DNA of 64,000 nucleotides from Pythium myriotylum (taxonomy: Eukaryota > Oomycota > Peronosporomycetes > Pythiales > Pythiaceae). This document shows, piece after piece, positions 39,131 through 49,579 of the stretch (its first letter is position 1; the number at the start of each line of letters is the position of its first letter). The DNA lies in assembly GCA_023091665.1 (NCBI GenBank), contig JALJCQ010000041.1, forward strand, positions 1 through 64,000, given 5' to 3'. The notes under the pieces are model-generated. The model had not been told where the DNA came from. It did no database searches and saw only the letters and a program-made list of their open reading frames with translations. Position numbers and translations under genes: made by a program.

Positions 39131-39771
39131 TCCTTTGTCTTCAGAGTTGTTGATGATATACTCTTGTCGAAAATGGCCTTTGATGAAAATGATGAAAATG
39201 CATTTTCCTCTTTTGCCCCGAACAGTTCAGATTGTTTCGTCGTGAATTGCCGTTTTTCAGATGACGGGAACCAGTTTGGAGTCGGCTTGCAGTTTTTTTC
39301 ATCCAAGATTGCAGTGAGTGATCACGGCCTGCAAGGCTTTTTCGCGGCCATGCTCGGGGTCTCATCATGACATCGGTTGGTGCGTGGGTGGAATCCGAGA
39401 AGGGCAGTTCATTTGTGAAGAACTCCCTCTCTCTGTTTACATATCTTGCGAGCTCGTGATCAATCTTTCGTGAAGATTGGCTCTTCTGTCCGATGCCACT
39501 CGCTTGAAGACCGCCAGAAAAGTTATCCATCGCAGACGCGAGAGGGGGATGGGCAGTCTCCGAGGGATGACTTTAAGTCAGTTTGAGTGTTCAGCTTCAC
39601 GGACCCAGAGAAGTGCAAGCGGTACAACATACTGACTCAGTAGATAACTGTTAGGTGGCGACAGCGAGTGGACGGGGCGGCTGAATTGCAGTGTTTGAAC
39701 ACACGGCATCTCACAATTAGTCGGCAAAAGATCTGGGAAAATCCGAGACATTTCGTCTGTCTGTTGGTGCT

Positions 39772-40007
39772 GACTTGATCCAACCGCAAACATGACTATT
39801 AAAATGTTTGCGGTTGGATCAAGTCGGTTGGCTGTTGGCGAGACCACGAGCGAAAACTATTTTAATAGTTTTCGCTCGTGGTCTCGCCAACAGCCAACCG
39901 ACTTGATCCAACCCTAACGAAATTCAGGCTGTTGGCGAGACCACGAGCGAAAACTATTTTAATAGTTTTCGCTCGTGGTCTCGCCAACAGCCTGAATTTC
40001 GTTAGGG
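39772..40007. repeat. Chain of three overlapping near-perfect palindromes
   Basis: A: arms 39,772-39,793 and 39,804-39,825 (22 bp, 10-base spacer). B: arms 39,812-39,861 and 39,864-39,913 (50 bp, centre TT). C: arms 39,912-39,958 and 39,961-40,007 (47 bp, centre TT). B and C share the same 64-base core starting GCTGTTGGCGAG. Arms match perfectly by eye. Confidence 0.97.
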
Positions 40008-40744
40008 TCCGTCATCACCTTCGTGACTATTCAGTTGTTTTCTCATCGAGGCGGGGTGGGTCCTAGAGGTCAACAGTCGAGCTCGTGCTGTCCTGTAACT
40101 CTCTTGATTCGATCCATTGCGGTTTGCGACACAAGGTGAAGTTTGACACCTGGCGATACAATCATTGACGGTCCCAACGGGCCCACTTCTGAAGACTGCG
40201 TGATGGGTGGAAACCTCCGCTTCGGTCTCAAACACTTCGATGGCCAGTGGCACTAAGACACCTCGGACAGTCCATGTTTGCAACTCAGTTCGAGATGGAC
40301 CCTACCGCCAGACTAGATCAAGCAGGGATCTCGTCCGGCTCACTCGAGACAGAAGCCAATGTCACCTATCGTGAAGGGGGGGGGCACCTAATACGCTACT
40401 ATAGTAATACCAGAATCGTCCTTTTTTTCACCTTGAACGTGTTTTTCCTTCAGATACATGTATGTTTGATCAGCTGAACAAAGTTTGCTACGCCGTAGCT
40501 TGCCCACATCGACTTTGATCCACTCTGTGGGGTGCGAAGCAGCAGCCTCCCATAGCCTTGCGTGGGTAATCAATCCGAACAATACTCGAATCTGGCTGAC
40601 ATCAACTCGAATACATTGAAGTACCGCCGGTCGACAGCTGACGGACAGTCGGACAGGCTTACATGAAGACAGGAATCTTCCACCTCCCAGACATTTACAT
40701 TGACGATAAGTCTCACACCGTGGACCGGGCGACGCCGTCAACAA

Positions 40745-40760
40745 CCCCCCCCCCCCCCCC
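40745..40760 (+). repeat. Poly-C tract, 16 bases
   Basis: Uninterrupted run of 16 C upstream of the 40,901 tyrosinase; the only long run with C on the plus strand. Confidence 0.95.
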
Positions 40761-40849
40761 TATGTGAACCAATTTCGTGACTAAGGCATCCTCTACGTGA
40801 CCCGTCACAGAGGTCCCCGAGACGAACTCAGTTACAGTTAACCGCCAAA

Positions 40850-40866
40850 GCTCACTCTCCAACTTT
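40850..40866 (+). promoter_or_regulatory. Initiator-like motif upstream of the 40,901 tyrosinase
   Basis: GCTCACTCTCCAACTTT, one or two bases from the oomycete initiator consensus, 35 to 51 bases before the ATG. Confidence 0.65.
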
Positions 40867-40900
40867 CTCTCGACTACACAGTCGACCCTACTCAAGACTC

Positions 40901-42460
40901 ATGAACCTCCTCCGCATCCTCTCGCTCGCCACGCTCGGACTCCTGGGCTTGTCATCAGGCTCCTCTGACGCTGCCAAGTGCAACAAGCCGCGCGTGCGTC
41001 GCGCCTGGACCGCGCTGTCTGAAGCTGATCGCCAACTCTACAAGGACGCGATCGCCACGGCTATGGACTCGGGCAAGTACATCAAGTTCGTCGAGGCCCA
41101 TGCGGAGATGATGTCAGAGATGGAGGCCCACCGCCAGTGCATGTTCATCTACTGGCACCGATACTTCATCACGGCGTTCGAGAACATGCTGCGCGACCAG
41201 CACCCTCGCTTCGCGTGCGTGACTCTGCCGTACTGGGACTGGATGACCGACTACGACAAGTTCCTCTCGAACAAGTGCGACAACACGCTCAACTGCTCAC
41301 CGGCGTTGAACTTCATGGGCGGCAAGCCGCCTGGCAACGAGCAGATGCGCAACGTGACGATCAACGGCGCGATCGTGGCTGGCTACTGCGATACGGGGTA
41401 CCCGATGAACCACTTTTGCGAGAACTCGCAGATCTCTGGCTCGCAGTGCGTGCGCTGCGTGCCTCGTGGCGACTGGACCAACAACTCGCTGCCAGCCGTC
41501 ACGAGCTTCACGTCGATCCGTTCGCAGCTTTTCGACTCGAAGAACATCGGCGAGATGTCCAAGGCCATCGAGGAAGGCGCGCACAACCTCGTGCACGGCG
41601 CACTCGCGGGCGTCATGTTCGTGAACCAGTCGCCATCCGAGCCCATGTTCTGGTCGCACCACAGCATGGTGGATCTGCTCCACTCCATCTTCCACAAGTG
41701 CAAGATCGGTGAGCAGAAGATGACATTCGCCGAGAAGGCCTCGAGCGTCGACTGGACGTCGTGCGAGCGTCGCAGCGGCGGCATGTTCAACCCAACCGAC
41801 TCCGTGATGGCGCGCACGGGGTACTTGGGCATCAACCCGATCAACGCGACGATGGACCCTCTCGTGGGCAAGTACTTTTCCGCCGTGCCGCAGCAGTATG
41901 CCGCACTTGTCGACACGCGCGACCTCGGCTCGAGCAGCTATACATACGAGATGCAAGGTCTCACCAACATCCTCTACAGCAACTGTGGTCAGTCTACGGA
42001 GGTCAAGACGAACGCGCCAGCGAGCTCGAGCGGTGGGTCAATTATGAGTGTTGACGGCGAGCCGGCGCTCCCGACGATGGGTTCGATCGCAAACAAGACG
42101 CTTCAGACGGAGTCACAGCGCATGTACGAGTGGGTCAGCAAGACGGACCAGCTGGTGCAGCAGCAGGGAGGCAACTCGATCCAGACGACCGAGCGCATGA
42201 CGTGTCTCTTCCAGGACGAGTGTCTCGGCGGTGTGAACGAGTACCCGGAGGTGTTCATGAAGAGTTTCGGCATCACTAGCGAGCCGCGCTGCAAGGAGAT
42301 CGTGACGACGATTCACCGCACAGTGGACGCGTCCAAGGTGGCTGAATGGAAGACTGAGATGACCAAAGTGTTTGGCTGCCCACGCCCCAAGAACGTGACG
42401 ACAGGTAGCAACCACACTGGGAGCGGCAGCGGTGCTGCCACGGTCGTCGTCGGCAAGTAA
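40901..42460 (+). CDS. Secreted tyrosinase (intact, 519 residues)
   Basis: Intact tyrosinase. Signal peptide MNLLRILSLATLGLLGLSSG; copper-A histidines at 67, 77 and 86; copper-B at 228, 232 and 253/254 (GAHNLVHG, FWSHHSMVDLLHSIFH). PYWDWMTDYDK, CVPRGDW and CLFQDECLGG are conserved. The linker after LYSNCGQ and the Ser/Gly-rich tail (GSNHTGSGSGAATVVV) differ from its paralogs. Codon choice is clearly richer in G and C at third positions than in the 37,553 gene, so it is an older or differently expressed paralog. No introns. Confidence 0.95.
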   Translation: MNLLRILSLATLGLLGLSSGSSDAAKCNKPRVRRAWTALSEADRQLYKDAIATAMDSGKYIKFVEAHAEMMSEMEAHRQCMFIYWHRYFITAFENMLRDQHPRFACVTLPYWDWMTDYDKFLSNKCDNTLNCSPALNFMGGKPPGNEQMRNVTINGAIVAGYCDTGYPMNHFCENSQISGSQCVRCVPRGDWTNNSLPAVTSFTSIRSQLFDSKNIGEMSKAIEEGAHNLVHGALAGVMFVNQSPSEPMFWSHHSMVDLLHSIFHKCKIGEQKMTFAEKASSVDWTSCERRSGGMFNPTDSVMARTGYLGINPINATMDPLVGKYFSAVPQQYAALVDTRDLGSSSYTYEMQGLTNILYSNCGQSTEVKTNAPASSSGGSIMSVDGEPALPTMGSIANKTLQTESQRMYEWVSKTDQLVQQQGGNSIQTTERMTCLFQDECLGGVNEYPEVFMKSFGITSEPRCKEIVTTIHRTVDASKVAEWKTEMTKVFGCPRPKNVTTGSNHTGSGSGAATVVVGK

Positions 42461-42929
42461 CTTGTCGACTCTTTGAAACGTTTCTTTCTCTCTACATGTT
42501 GGGCACCAATCGGCCCAGAACTAATCAATACATTGATGTTGGGCGAAGCTCATTACGAACAGAAACGAAACCGTCACTCACAAAGATTCCCGTGTTGACT
42601 AACTAATGCCGTGCGTTGATATGGTAGGTTTGAGTAGCAGAGCCTGCCTGTGTGGCTATGGGCATGGCGATACTTCCAGTGTCCACCGCGTGGCTCACCA
42701 GGGCGTCCGCCATGGTGAGTAAGTAAGATCTCTGAGCTTGGAGTCGTGAGAGTATAAGTGGAGAGAATGTTACACGAATGTCGTTCTTGACCGACTGGGT
42801 CAACATTCACATAAAATATTCAGTTTCGACATTTATCGTGTATAACGATGAAAAGACACCAATCCCGAGACATAATTTGTATACTGTTAGTTCTTCTGCT
42901 AATCGGCGGTCTAGCCGTTTGAATACAAA

Positions 42930-42983
<54 letters not shown>

Positions 42984-43044
42984 TTGTATACTGTATCATA
43001 CTATAAGGTTCCAGGAAGTGGTATGGACCACAAGAGGGAACCTG
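42461..43044. other. Intergenic DNA with a retroposon and microsatellite
   Basis: No gene. Contains retroposon copy 2 (42,888-42,980); the remainder shows nothing recognised. Confidence 0.7.
42888..42980 (+). mobile_element. Small retroposon copy 2, 5'-truncated, with (TAA)n tail
   Basis: Starts TAGTTCTTCTGCTAATC and matches the last 43 bases of the 13,947 copy before its tail, then continues as about 50 bases of (TAA)n. It is flanked by a 14-base target duplication AATTTGTATACTGT at 42,874-42,887 and 42,981-42,994. The 5' truncation is typical of target-primed reverse transcription. Confidence 0.85.
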
Positions 43045-44164
43045 ATGTTTCCAAACCGTGGAGAACAGTGGCTGCCAGGCAGTTCTGTTCTGCCACGCGC
43101 GCGAAGACCAGAAGAAGCAGCCAGCGCTGCCCAAGATTTGACGACGCAGCCCGAGCTGCCCCAGGTTCCCATGCACGTAATCGCGTACTTGCCAAGAAGG
43201 CCGCGCGCGAACCCGCCACGCTCCCTGTCGCTGGATTCGTCTCCTCGGGGACGCATGGTTCGTCTTGAGTGTCCAGAAGAGCTCGGCAGAGGGTGGGATG
43301 GTCCCATCTACGCGATCCTCCAGGGAACGCCAAAGCACCTCTCACCGACGGATCGAAGCCCGTTTGTACCCGATGATGGCCAACGGTCCCCCGGGTGGGA
43401 ATGCAAGCTCGTGTTCGTGCGGCCTGGCCAAGACGTGAGCGCGATGCCGACCGCGCTTCGGCGCAACGTGGATGAGATTGTCTGGATTCCGCTGTGGCGT
43501 CTAACCAATACCTAATCTCTGAGATCGACGAACGCCCGCTACTCACTGTTTTCCGATTTGTGCGTTTCTCCCGCTTCTTCTTGCCGTCGACTGGCGATCC
43601 TCGTAAACTCGTGCTTCAGATGCCTGGCATCCAGCTATGCGGCCAAGTGCTCACCTATCGCCTGGCGAATACAGTGCAACTCGTGGACGATATCGACCTC
43701 ATTGTTGAGCCTGGCTCCGCGTTCATCTGCATCGTGGCAATCCGACACCACATTTCCGAGCGCCACCTGGTGGTCACCATCCCCCTGTCGGAAATTTTAC
43801 CCCAGTTAATTTCGGCCGAAGAATTTATGCTCGGTTATGCGCATGGCCAGGCCAGGTTGCACTTGCCCGGAAACTTCCAACGCGGATGGACTGCGTTGAT
43901 GGCAGCGCGTCCCAGTAACCTCGTCGACATGCACAGTGCACTGCGCTCGAACTTTCCGTCGACTTACGCCAGACCCGTGTCCGGCTCTCATTTGTACCTC
44001 GATCTTGGCGCCAAGCCCGTCTCCTACATCAGCCCCCAGGGGGCCGTCCGGCACGCTGCTCCCGCCGCGTTTGCGCTGTGTTCGCTCTCGAGTTCGACAT
44101 CGGTCGCAGATTCCGACAACGAGGATGACGAAGAGTTCGGTCCAGGACCGCTGCGCGAACCTTT

Positions 44165-44199
<35 letters not shown>

Positions 44200-45187
44200 C
44201 CTCTCTTGGCGCGGAGCTAACACCCCTGAACGACGACGGACTCGTGGCTATATGTGGCGGCCAGGCCCCACTAGAAATCGCGTTAAGCCAGGCTCCCACG
44301 ACCTCAACCGTCCCTGCTGACGCGGTGCCGGGCACCCAGTCAACACCAACGCCCACGGCGGACGCAGCGACGTCAGGCGTTGCATCGAGTGGTCCACCGG
44401 CTGGTCTGTCTGCATCTGAGCAAATTTTGTTCGCCATGCTCCAGGAGCAGCGTGAGGAGAACCGCCGAAGCCACGAAATCGCTGCCAGGCAGCTGGAGGC
44501 TACCTACAACCAGATGGCCCAGTTTGCCACCGCGCTCGCAACGTTCAGCAGCAATTCACGTCGCTCCTTCCACAGCTCCAAGCACCGCCACCTGTCCCAC
44601 AGTTACCAACTCCAGCCGATTCGCAGACGCCTGGCGCTGCTGACTTCGATCGTGCTGACCGCCATCCTCCGAGGGCACGTGCGCCAGAGCGCAGGGGGAT
44701 TGCATATGACGCGGACGATGACGACATGAACGAAGAACGACCACGCTCTCCACGAGGGTACATACAGGCCCGGGGCCTTGTCGACCGTGCTGATATCAAC
44801 GACCACGCGCGCCAGGCACGCGGACGAAGCACTTCACCGCACGCGCGCCGCGGTCGGGACCACTCCAGCGAGCACCATCGCCGCTTCAGATCTCGGTCAC
44901 GTGATTGGTTCCCAATGCGATCTGATCGCTCGCGTTCTCGATCACGCTCGCCGCGCAGCCATTTACCCAGAGGTAATGATCGCTTCCGACCGTCGTCGAA
45001 TGAACTCAGAGTCCACAAGCTAGCTTGGGTCGGCCCCCGACAAGGTACGTATGATGCCAATCTCTTTTCTCGCGCTGATGCACAGGACGCGCCATGCTTC
45101 AAGTCGAGCAATTTCGCCGTCGTTATCGGGCAACAAAGGTCACCACCAAGATGCTGTTTTCGGTGGATTTCTTCACGCGCCCGCTAA
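43045..45187 (+). pseudogene. Unknown protein gene with two frame breaks, poly-Gly and RS-rich tail
   Basis: Three plus-strand frames appear to be one broken gene: 43,045-43,515 (ending VDEIVWIPLW), about 43,494-44,545 (SEIDERPLLTVFRFVRFSRF, LPGNFQRGWTALMAARP, an acidic DNEDDEEFG) and about 44,541-45,187 (PPPVPQLPTPADSQTPG, then Arg/Ser repeats such as RSDRSRSRSRSPRS). A 32-base poly-G at 44,167-44,198 encodes poly-Gly. The first break could be a small intron. I do not recognise a domain. Position suggests either a host gene relic or the opposite-strand ORF of the neighbouring minus-strand element 5, whose pol ends at 45,184. Confidence 0.4.
44167..44198 (+). repeat. Poly-G tract, 32 bases, in frame as poly-Gly
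   Basis: Uninterrupted run of 32 G inside the unknown ORF, reading as about ten glycines. Confidence 0.95.
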
Positions 45188-45702
45188 ACCATTTCCTGCA
45201 GAGTGCCGACACTACAAATAGCATCGAGCCGCGGTTGGTGGTCTGGGTTTGCTTGAACTTCCTCACGGTCGAAATATTGAACGTTTTCGAATCCTTGAAC
45301 ATCACCGTGGACCTGGCCGGGGCTAGGACCTTGAACTTGGGTCTCGTGCTGATGATCCACGCGACCTGATTGGGTGGGACGTGACGCGTCATCGTTGGAT
45401 GCAGATGCTCGAGCAGAACTTGTCACTTCCAGCGTCGAATATCTCGATGCTCCTCCCACACCTGAATGAGAGCGACCCGGTGAGGCGAAGAGCGTCGCCG
45501 GGGTACGCGGATGACGGCCATAGTTGACGTAGAAGGGCGTCATCCCCGACGACACGTGCACCGAATTATTCAGTGCGAACTCAACAAGAGGCAAGAACTC
45601 GCTCCACTTACGGAATGATGTGGCGTAACTGCGAAGCACATCTTCGAGAACGCGATTAACGCGTTCAGTCTGCCCGTCGGTTTCGGGATGGGTGTGAAGA
45701 AG
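45184..45702 (-). pseudogene. Element 5: Ty3/gypsy integrase fragment
   Basis: Minus-strand remnant of an integrase related to element 1: TDGQTERVNR with the catalytic Glu, then FRKWSEFLPLVEFALNNSVH, MTPFYVNYGRHPRTP, followed by a Ser/Gly-rich linker to a stop at 45,184. The upstream part is cut off by the element 4 LTR at 45,703. It gives a within-window comparison for element 1: the same coding stretch here lacks the dense perfect hairpins. Confidence 0.85.
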
Positions 45703-46680
45703 TGCCCAGTGCTCACGAGGTCACCTCCCATCCGGCCGTTGAAGACCAGCCCCCTAGGGGGACCCGGCCCACGGGCTGGACCTGGCCGGGACTGATAGGA
45801 GTAGATCCAGCCGTTTGAGTATAATCGGTGGTTGAGGAGGTGGCAGTAGCCACGGCACAGTGTGCCACCCACCTGGTACTGGGTACCATACCCAGCACCG
45901 ACCTCGACAACGGCTATTCAGCGCCAGATTCCCAAAAGTAGGTAGTTCTCAGGTGTAGTCACAAAAGTAGGTGTGATCGTTGAGAGCCAGCTTCACTGGC
46001 TCTCTAAGGGGCTGGCCCCCTTCTAAGAGACTTCGCTTTTCACCGTCAACCCCCCAAGTCGTCGACTCGAGCTCCAGGAAGGACGCGTGGCAACGACACC
46101 AGGTAAGCCTGCGCTAGCGTCAGTGTGCCCCAGTGGATATTGCACGTGAGTCTGGCTGGTTGGCTGGTGGACTCTTGCGGTGTGCGTGTGGAGAGGGGAG
46201 TCGAACCCTTATCAAAGCCCTTGCTAAGGATTCTGGGTCCCCCAGAGTCCAAGGCATTTCATATCCTGCGCCAGTCACCTGGCGCATTTCATATTGGTGT
46301 GGAGTTTATAAAGAGTGTTGCTTGGGATCGAGCGAGTCTCCGTCCCAGGTCAGAGAGCTAGCGGATCGAAGGGAACTTCCGTCCTAGCCCACGCCTGTAT
46401 TGTTGTATTATCTGTATATCGATTTGGTCTGGTCAAGCGGCAGCCCCGCCAGAGTTCGTGTGGGAGGCGCCTCGTGGACGTATTTCCCCTTTACTTAAGC
46501 TCAAAAGGACCGCCCCGAAGGAGAGGGACACACAACGTGAGGTACGAAGCCAGAGCTGCGATTATCACAACGGATCGCAGCTCGCTCGGCCTGTGTATAT
46601 CTGTTTTTGCACATACATACTTGGCTGGGTCTATACCCCTTTTCTCCATAACTGGCGAAAAGGCATCGCACATCATCACA
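45703..46680 (+). repeat. Element 4 5' LTR
   Basis: Starts TGCCCAGTGC where element 5 coding homology stops, and ends ATCACA followed by AC and TGGTGCGTATGCC, a possible primer-binding site identical to element 2. It shares GGTGGCAGTAGCC with the element 2 LTR and is rich in CTGG/CCAG, often paired as hairpins such as GCGCCAG/CTGGCGC near 46,270. The mate LTR is missing, so edges are inferred. Confidence 0.55.
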
Positions 46681-46690
46681 ACTGGTGCGT

Positions 46691-49579
46691 ATGCCAGGAG
46701 CTGGTATTGGTCGCGCGAGTATGTCCACGTCTGGCACCGCTGACACTAACCAGGCCGAGAAGGTCAAGCCGTTCTCGCTCCTGTCAGATGAAGGCCAGTC
46801 GACCAGCGTCGGAGAAGTGTCTCAGTATCCGGAAGCCGCCGACAAGCCTACGACCCGCCCTAGCGTTCGAGGAGCTAGCCGGCGCCAGCAAGTCGCCGGA
46901 AAAATGGGTCATACATCCACTGTTCCCCGTCGTACGCTCATGCTGGACGATGATGAGGAGAAAGATCCTTCCGACCCGTCAACCGCGCGGCGGACCAGCC
47001 CGCGAAAAGGAAGTACCGAGTATGGTTCTCCCCGAGCTAGCATCAGCAGTCTCGACCTGGGAGGCACGACCTCGAGGAGCCGGAAAACCAAGCCCGGCCT
47101 CCAGGAGCAAGACGAAGCGCCCACGAGCCGGTCGAAAGCTAAGAAGAAGTCTGGAGGACAAGCACGAGGCCGCGGAAGCAAGGCCGCAGCTGGGAAGTCA
47201 TCGAGCACCAGCTCGACTGAAGAAGGAGCCAAGTCGCGAGCAAGAGCGGGGACGACGGCCCCAGACACCGGTGGCCGGGCCTTACCCTCCCCCGACGACG
47301 AGCTGAAAGAAACTTCAGCCGTCAGGAGCGGTCGATCCAAGATCCCCGACTCTTTCGTGATTCAAGAGTGCGTCGACATCTGGACTCACGCACCGGAAGA
47401 TCGCATCTTACCCCGAGAGGCTGGGTCCCCCAACCTCGGGCCTAGGCAAGTCATCGAGCGAAGTTCTGACGTCCTGGACAAGTTCCACGAGCCTGGTTCC
47501 TGGCTAAAGTTGTTCGACCTCATCAGCACGACGAACCCGTTGTCGCCACAGATGGTGCTGTATGTCATCGCCCTGGAGGACATGTCCGGTATCGAGATGC
47601 TATCGCTGCTCCAGTCAGCCCTGTTCGAAGCTGGTTACTCGTTTATGAATCTAGTCCCTGCTGCACTGCGCCAAGCCCCCGAGCTGGCCGGATTGGATCT
47701 TCTTGAAGTCATGAGCAAGGTTCGGTCGGCACGGTATCTGATATCCATGGAAGTAAGAGAGTGGATCAGGTTCCGAAGCATCCGGCCGGAACAACGCTCA
47801 CCGACAGTCTCGTCTAGGTCTCCAGTTGATGTGTACGCCATGCGTAAGCCCGAGTCCATACTGAGCTCGAGTGACGGTATCCCAGGCCAACAGTCAAGCC
47901 TCAGAACTAGTCAGTTCTCGTTCTTGGCGCCGCAGGCGCGTTCGCGTGCAACGACGGAACTAGGCCAACACCCGTCAGGCCCGTCTATGAGTCAGAGCCT
48001 CGCGTTTGGCACAGCTCGTCCCGAAGCTCAGCCGCAACGGCTCGTTGATCCGAGTCATTACCGTTTCCAGCAACCTTCGGTCGTGCCAGCGGTTTCAGCC
48101 CCGCTCGCTTTTAGGGCACATAGACAACAGCCCGTGCAGGTGCAGCCGGTACCGGCTTTCATGGACTCGTCGCATCAGGCTCCCGGCGTCTCTTTTCAGG
48201 TCAACCCCGCCCCGGCTTTTCATGCCGACGCTTCTGTTTACCTAGGATCTGGAGCTGGCGATCGTGCCGGGGAGCTCGCCTCGGGTAGGCCGACACCACG
48301 TCGAGCGGATACCCAGGCAGCATCCGCGCCGATTTCAGTCCCGTCCTCGGCTCATGCGGAGGTGTGGTCAGCCGGACGTCGTGCGAACGACGCAGGTGGG
48401 CGTGGTGCGGTCCATGCGACATCTGAACGTAGCGCCATCGAGCGAGGATCCGCCCCAGCAAGCGTTGTTGCGCCACCCAGTCAGCCGAGCCAGTCGGTGC
48501 CCCGGCCTTTCGTTCCCAACCGCTATCTGGATAAGTTCACCGGCTTGGAGTCACTGGCCGACCGCAAGCTCTGGCACAAGGAGTATGTCTATTTGGCAGA
48601 GAGCGGCTACTGGACTGACGCCGAGAGGTGTCGGAACATCGAGCTATACCTTCGCGGCCCAGCCGAGGCCTGGCTCCAGCAGCTAGGCGCTGCCCGCCGA
48701 GTTTGGACTTCGTTGAGTGCAGCATTCCAGAATGAGTTCTGTGTCTCCCGAGGATCTCCGTTCGAGAAATACTTTGGGCTGACCCAACGAAAGGACGAGA
48801 CCCCGCTCCAGCATTTATGGCGACTAAATGCGGCAGCCGTCAAGGCCCGTATCCCTCTGGCGAGCTCAATTGATCTCAAGAACCACCTGGATCGTTTTAT
48901 CAAGAGCCTGTCGAGCGAGAGCGCCAGGAACGCGTTCAGAGGACGCTCGTACGACTCCTTGGCCCAGATCGATGATGCAGCGAGGGATCTAGACCGCGAT
49001 GTGGACCGAGACGATTATCGTCGATCTAGCCGGTACCAGGATCGTGAACGTGAGCGTGAACGCTCGATCGCAAGATCCGCCTCCGTCTATTACGCCTACG
49101 AAGGTGATGACAACGACGAGGATGCGGACTGGGGGCTGGCGGACGACCGCCGCGTCCGTTTTGACGGCGACGAACCTGGCGACTGCCACACGGAGTCTAT
49201 CTACCAAGCGTCTGGACGGGTCCAGAGCCAACAACAGGGGCGGTGGAGGCCTGGGAGTCAAAGCCCGGGTCGCCACGCGGGTGCCCCTGGCTCAAACGGT
49301 CGCCCTCGACCCGGTCTAAGTGTTCAGAGTCCTCGTGGGCCGAATTGCTTCAATTGCGATGAGCCAGGTCATTGGGCAAATGATTGTCCGCAGAAAGGTT
49401 TCTGCTCCCTGTGCGAAGCTCCAGGTCACCGCTCTGAGTCATGTCCGAAAAGGTGCTCGTTCTGCGACGAAGTCCACGCGCCAGGCGAGTGTGAACTCAA
49501 GAAGGCTCTCAAGTCTTTGCTTAGGAGCGAAACGACGACAAATGCCGCTTCAGCAGGCCAAGTCCAGCCTTTAAACTAG
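46691..49579 (+). CDS. Element 4 Gag
   Basis: A Gag of about 960 residues. A long low-complexity N-terminal half, capsid domain (FTGLESLADRKLWHKEY, LYLRGPAEAWLQQLGA, DRFIKSLSSESARNAF), Arg/Asp repeats and three zinc knuckles (CFNCDEPGHWANDC, CSLCEAPGHRSESC, CSFCDEVHAPGEC). The first ATG at 46,691 lies inside the presumed primer-binding site, so the ATG at 46,721 may be used. It ends CCT TTA AAC TAG, a -1 frameshift site. The frame is intact. Confidence 0.92.
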   Translation: MPGAGIGRASMSTSGTADTNQAEKVKPFSLLSDEGQSTSVGEVSQYPEAADKPTTRPSVRGASRRQQVAGKMGHTSTVPRRTLMLDDDEEKDPSDPSTARRTSPRKGSTEYGSPRASISSLDLGGTTSRSRKTKPGLQEQDEAPTSRSKAKKKSGGQARGRGSKAAAGKSSSTSSTEEGAKSRARAGTTAPDTGGRALPSPDDELKETSAVRSGRSKIPDSFVIQECVDIWTHAPEDRILPREAGSPNLGPRQVIERSSDVLDKFHEPGSWLKLFDLISTTNPLSPQMVLYVIALEDMSGIEMLSLLQSALFEAGYSFMNLVPAALRQAPELAGLDLLEVMSKVRSARYLISMEVREWIRFRSIRPEQRSPTVSSRSPVDVYAMRKPESILSSSDGIPGQQSSLRTSQFSFLAPQARSRATTELGQHPSGPSMSQSLAFGTARPEAQPQRLVDPSHYRFQQPSVVPAVSAPLAFRAHRQQPVQVQPVPAFMDSSHQAPGVSFQVNPAPAFHADASVYLGSGAGDRAGELASGRPTPRRADTQAASAPISVPSSAHAEVWSAGRRANDAGGRGAVHATSERSAIERGSAPASVVAPPSQPSQSVPRPFVPNRYLDKFTGLESLADRKLWHKEYVYLAESGYWTDAERCRNIELYLRGPAEAWLQQLGAARRVWTSLSAAFQNEFCVSRGSPFEKYFGLTQRKDETPLQHLWRLNAAAVKARIPLASSIDLKNHLDRFIKSLSSESARNAFRGRSYDSLAQIDDAARDLDRDVDRDDYRRSSRYQDRERERERSIARSASVYYAYEGDDNDEDADWGLADDRRVRFDGDEPGDCHTESIYQASGRVQSQQQGRWRPGSQSPGRHAGAPGSNGRPRPGLSVQSPRGPNCFNCDEPGHWANDCPQKGFCSLCEAPGHRSESCPKRCSFCDEVHAPGECELKKALKSLLRSETTTNAASAGQVQPLN
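49570..49576 (+). promoter_or_regulatory. Element 4 -1 frameshift heptamer at gag stop
   Basis: T-TTA-AAC in the Gag frame, directly before TAG. The -1 frame is open through to the protease. AGCTCG (49,582-49,587) can pair with CGAGCT (49,617-49,622), giving a stem five bases after the heptamer, extendable with one bulge. Confidence 0.8.

Larger units (their letters stand above)
39131..40849. other. Intergenic region with nested palindromes
   Basis: No gene recognised. Three overlapping palindromes occupy 39,772-40,007 and a 16-base poly-C tract lies at 40,745-40,760, about 140 bases before the next gene. Confidence 0.7.

Noticed and set aside
39772..40007. Transcription terminator or origin
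   Set aside because: Arms are far longer than terminator stems, no T-tract follows, and the host is eukaryotic.
42778..43044. N-terminal extension of the unknown ORF
   Set aside because: This part reads through the small retroposon and the (TAA)n tract as poly-Ile, so it is not original coding sequence.
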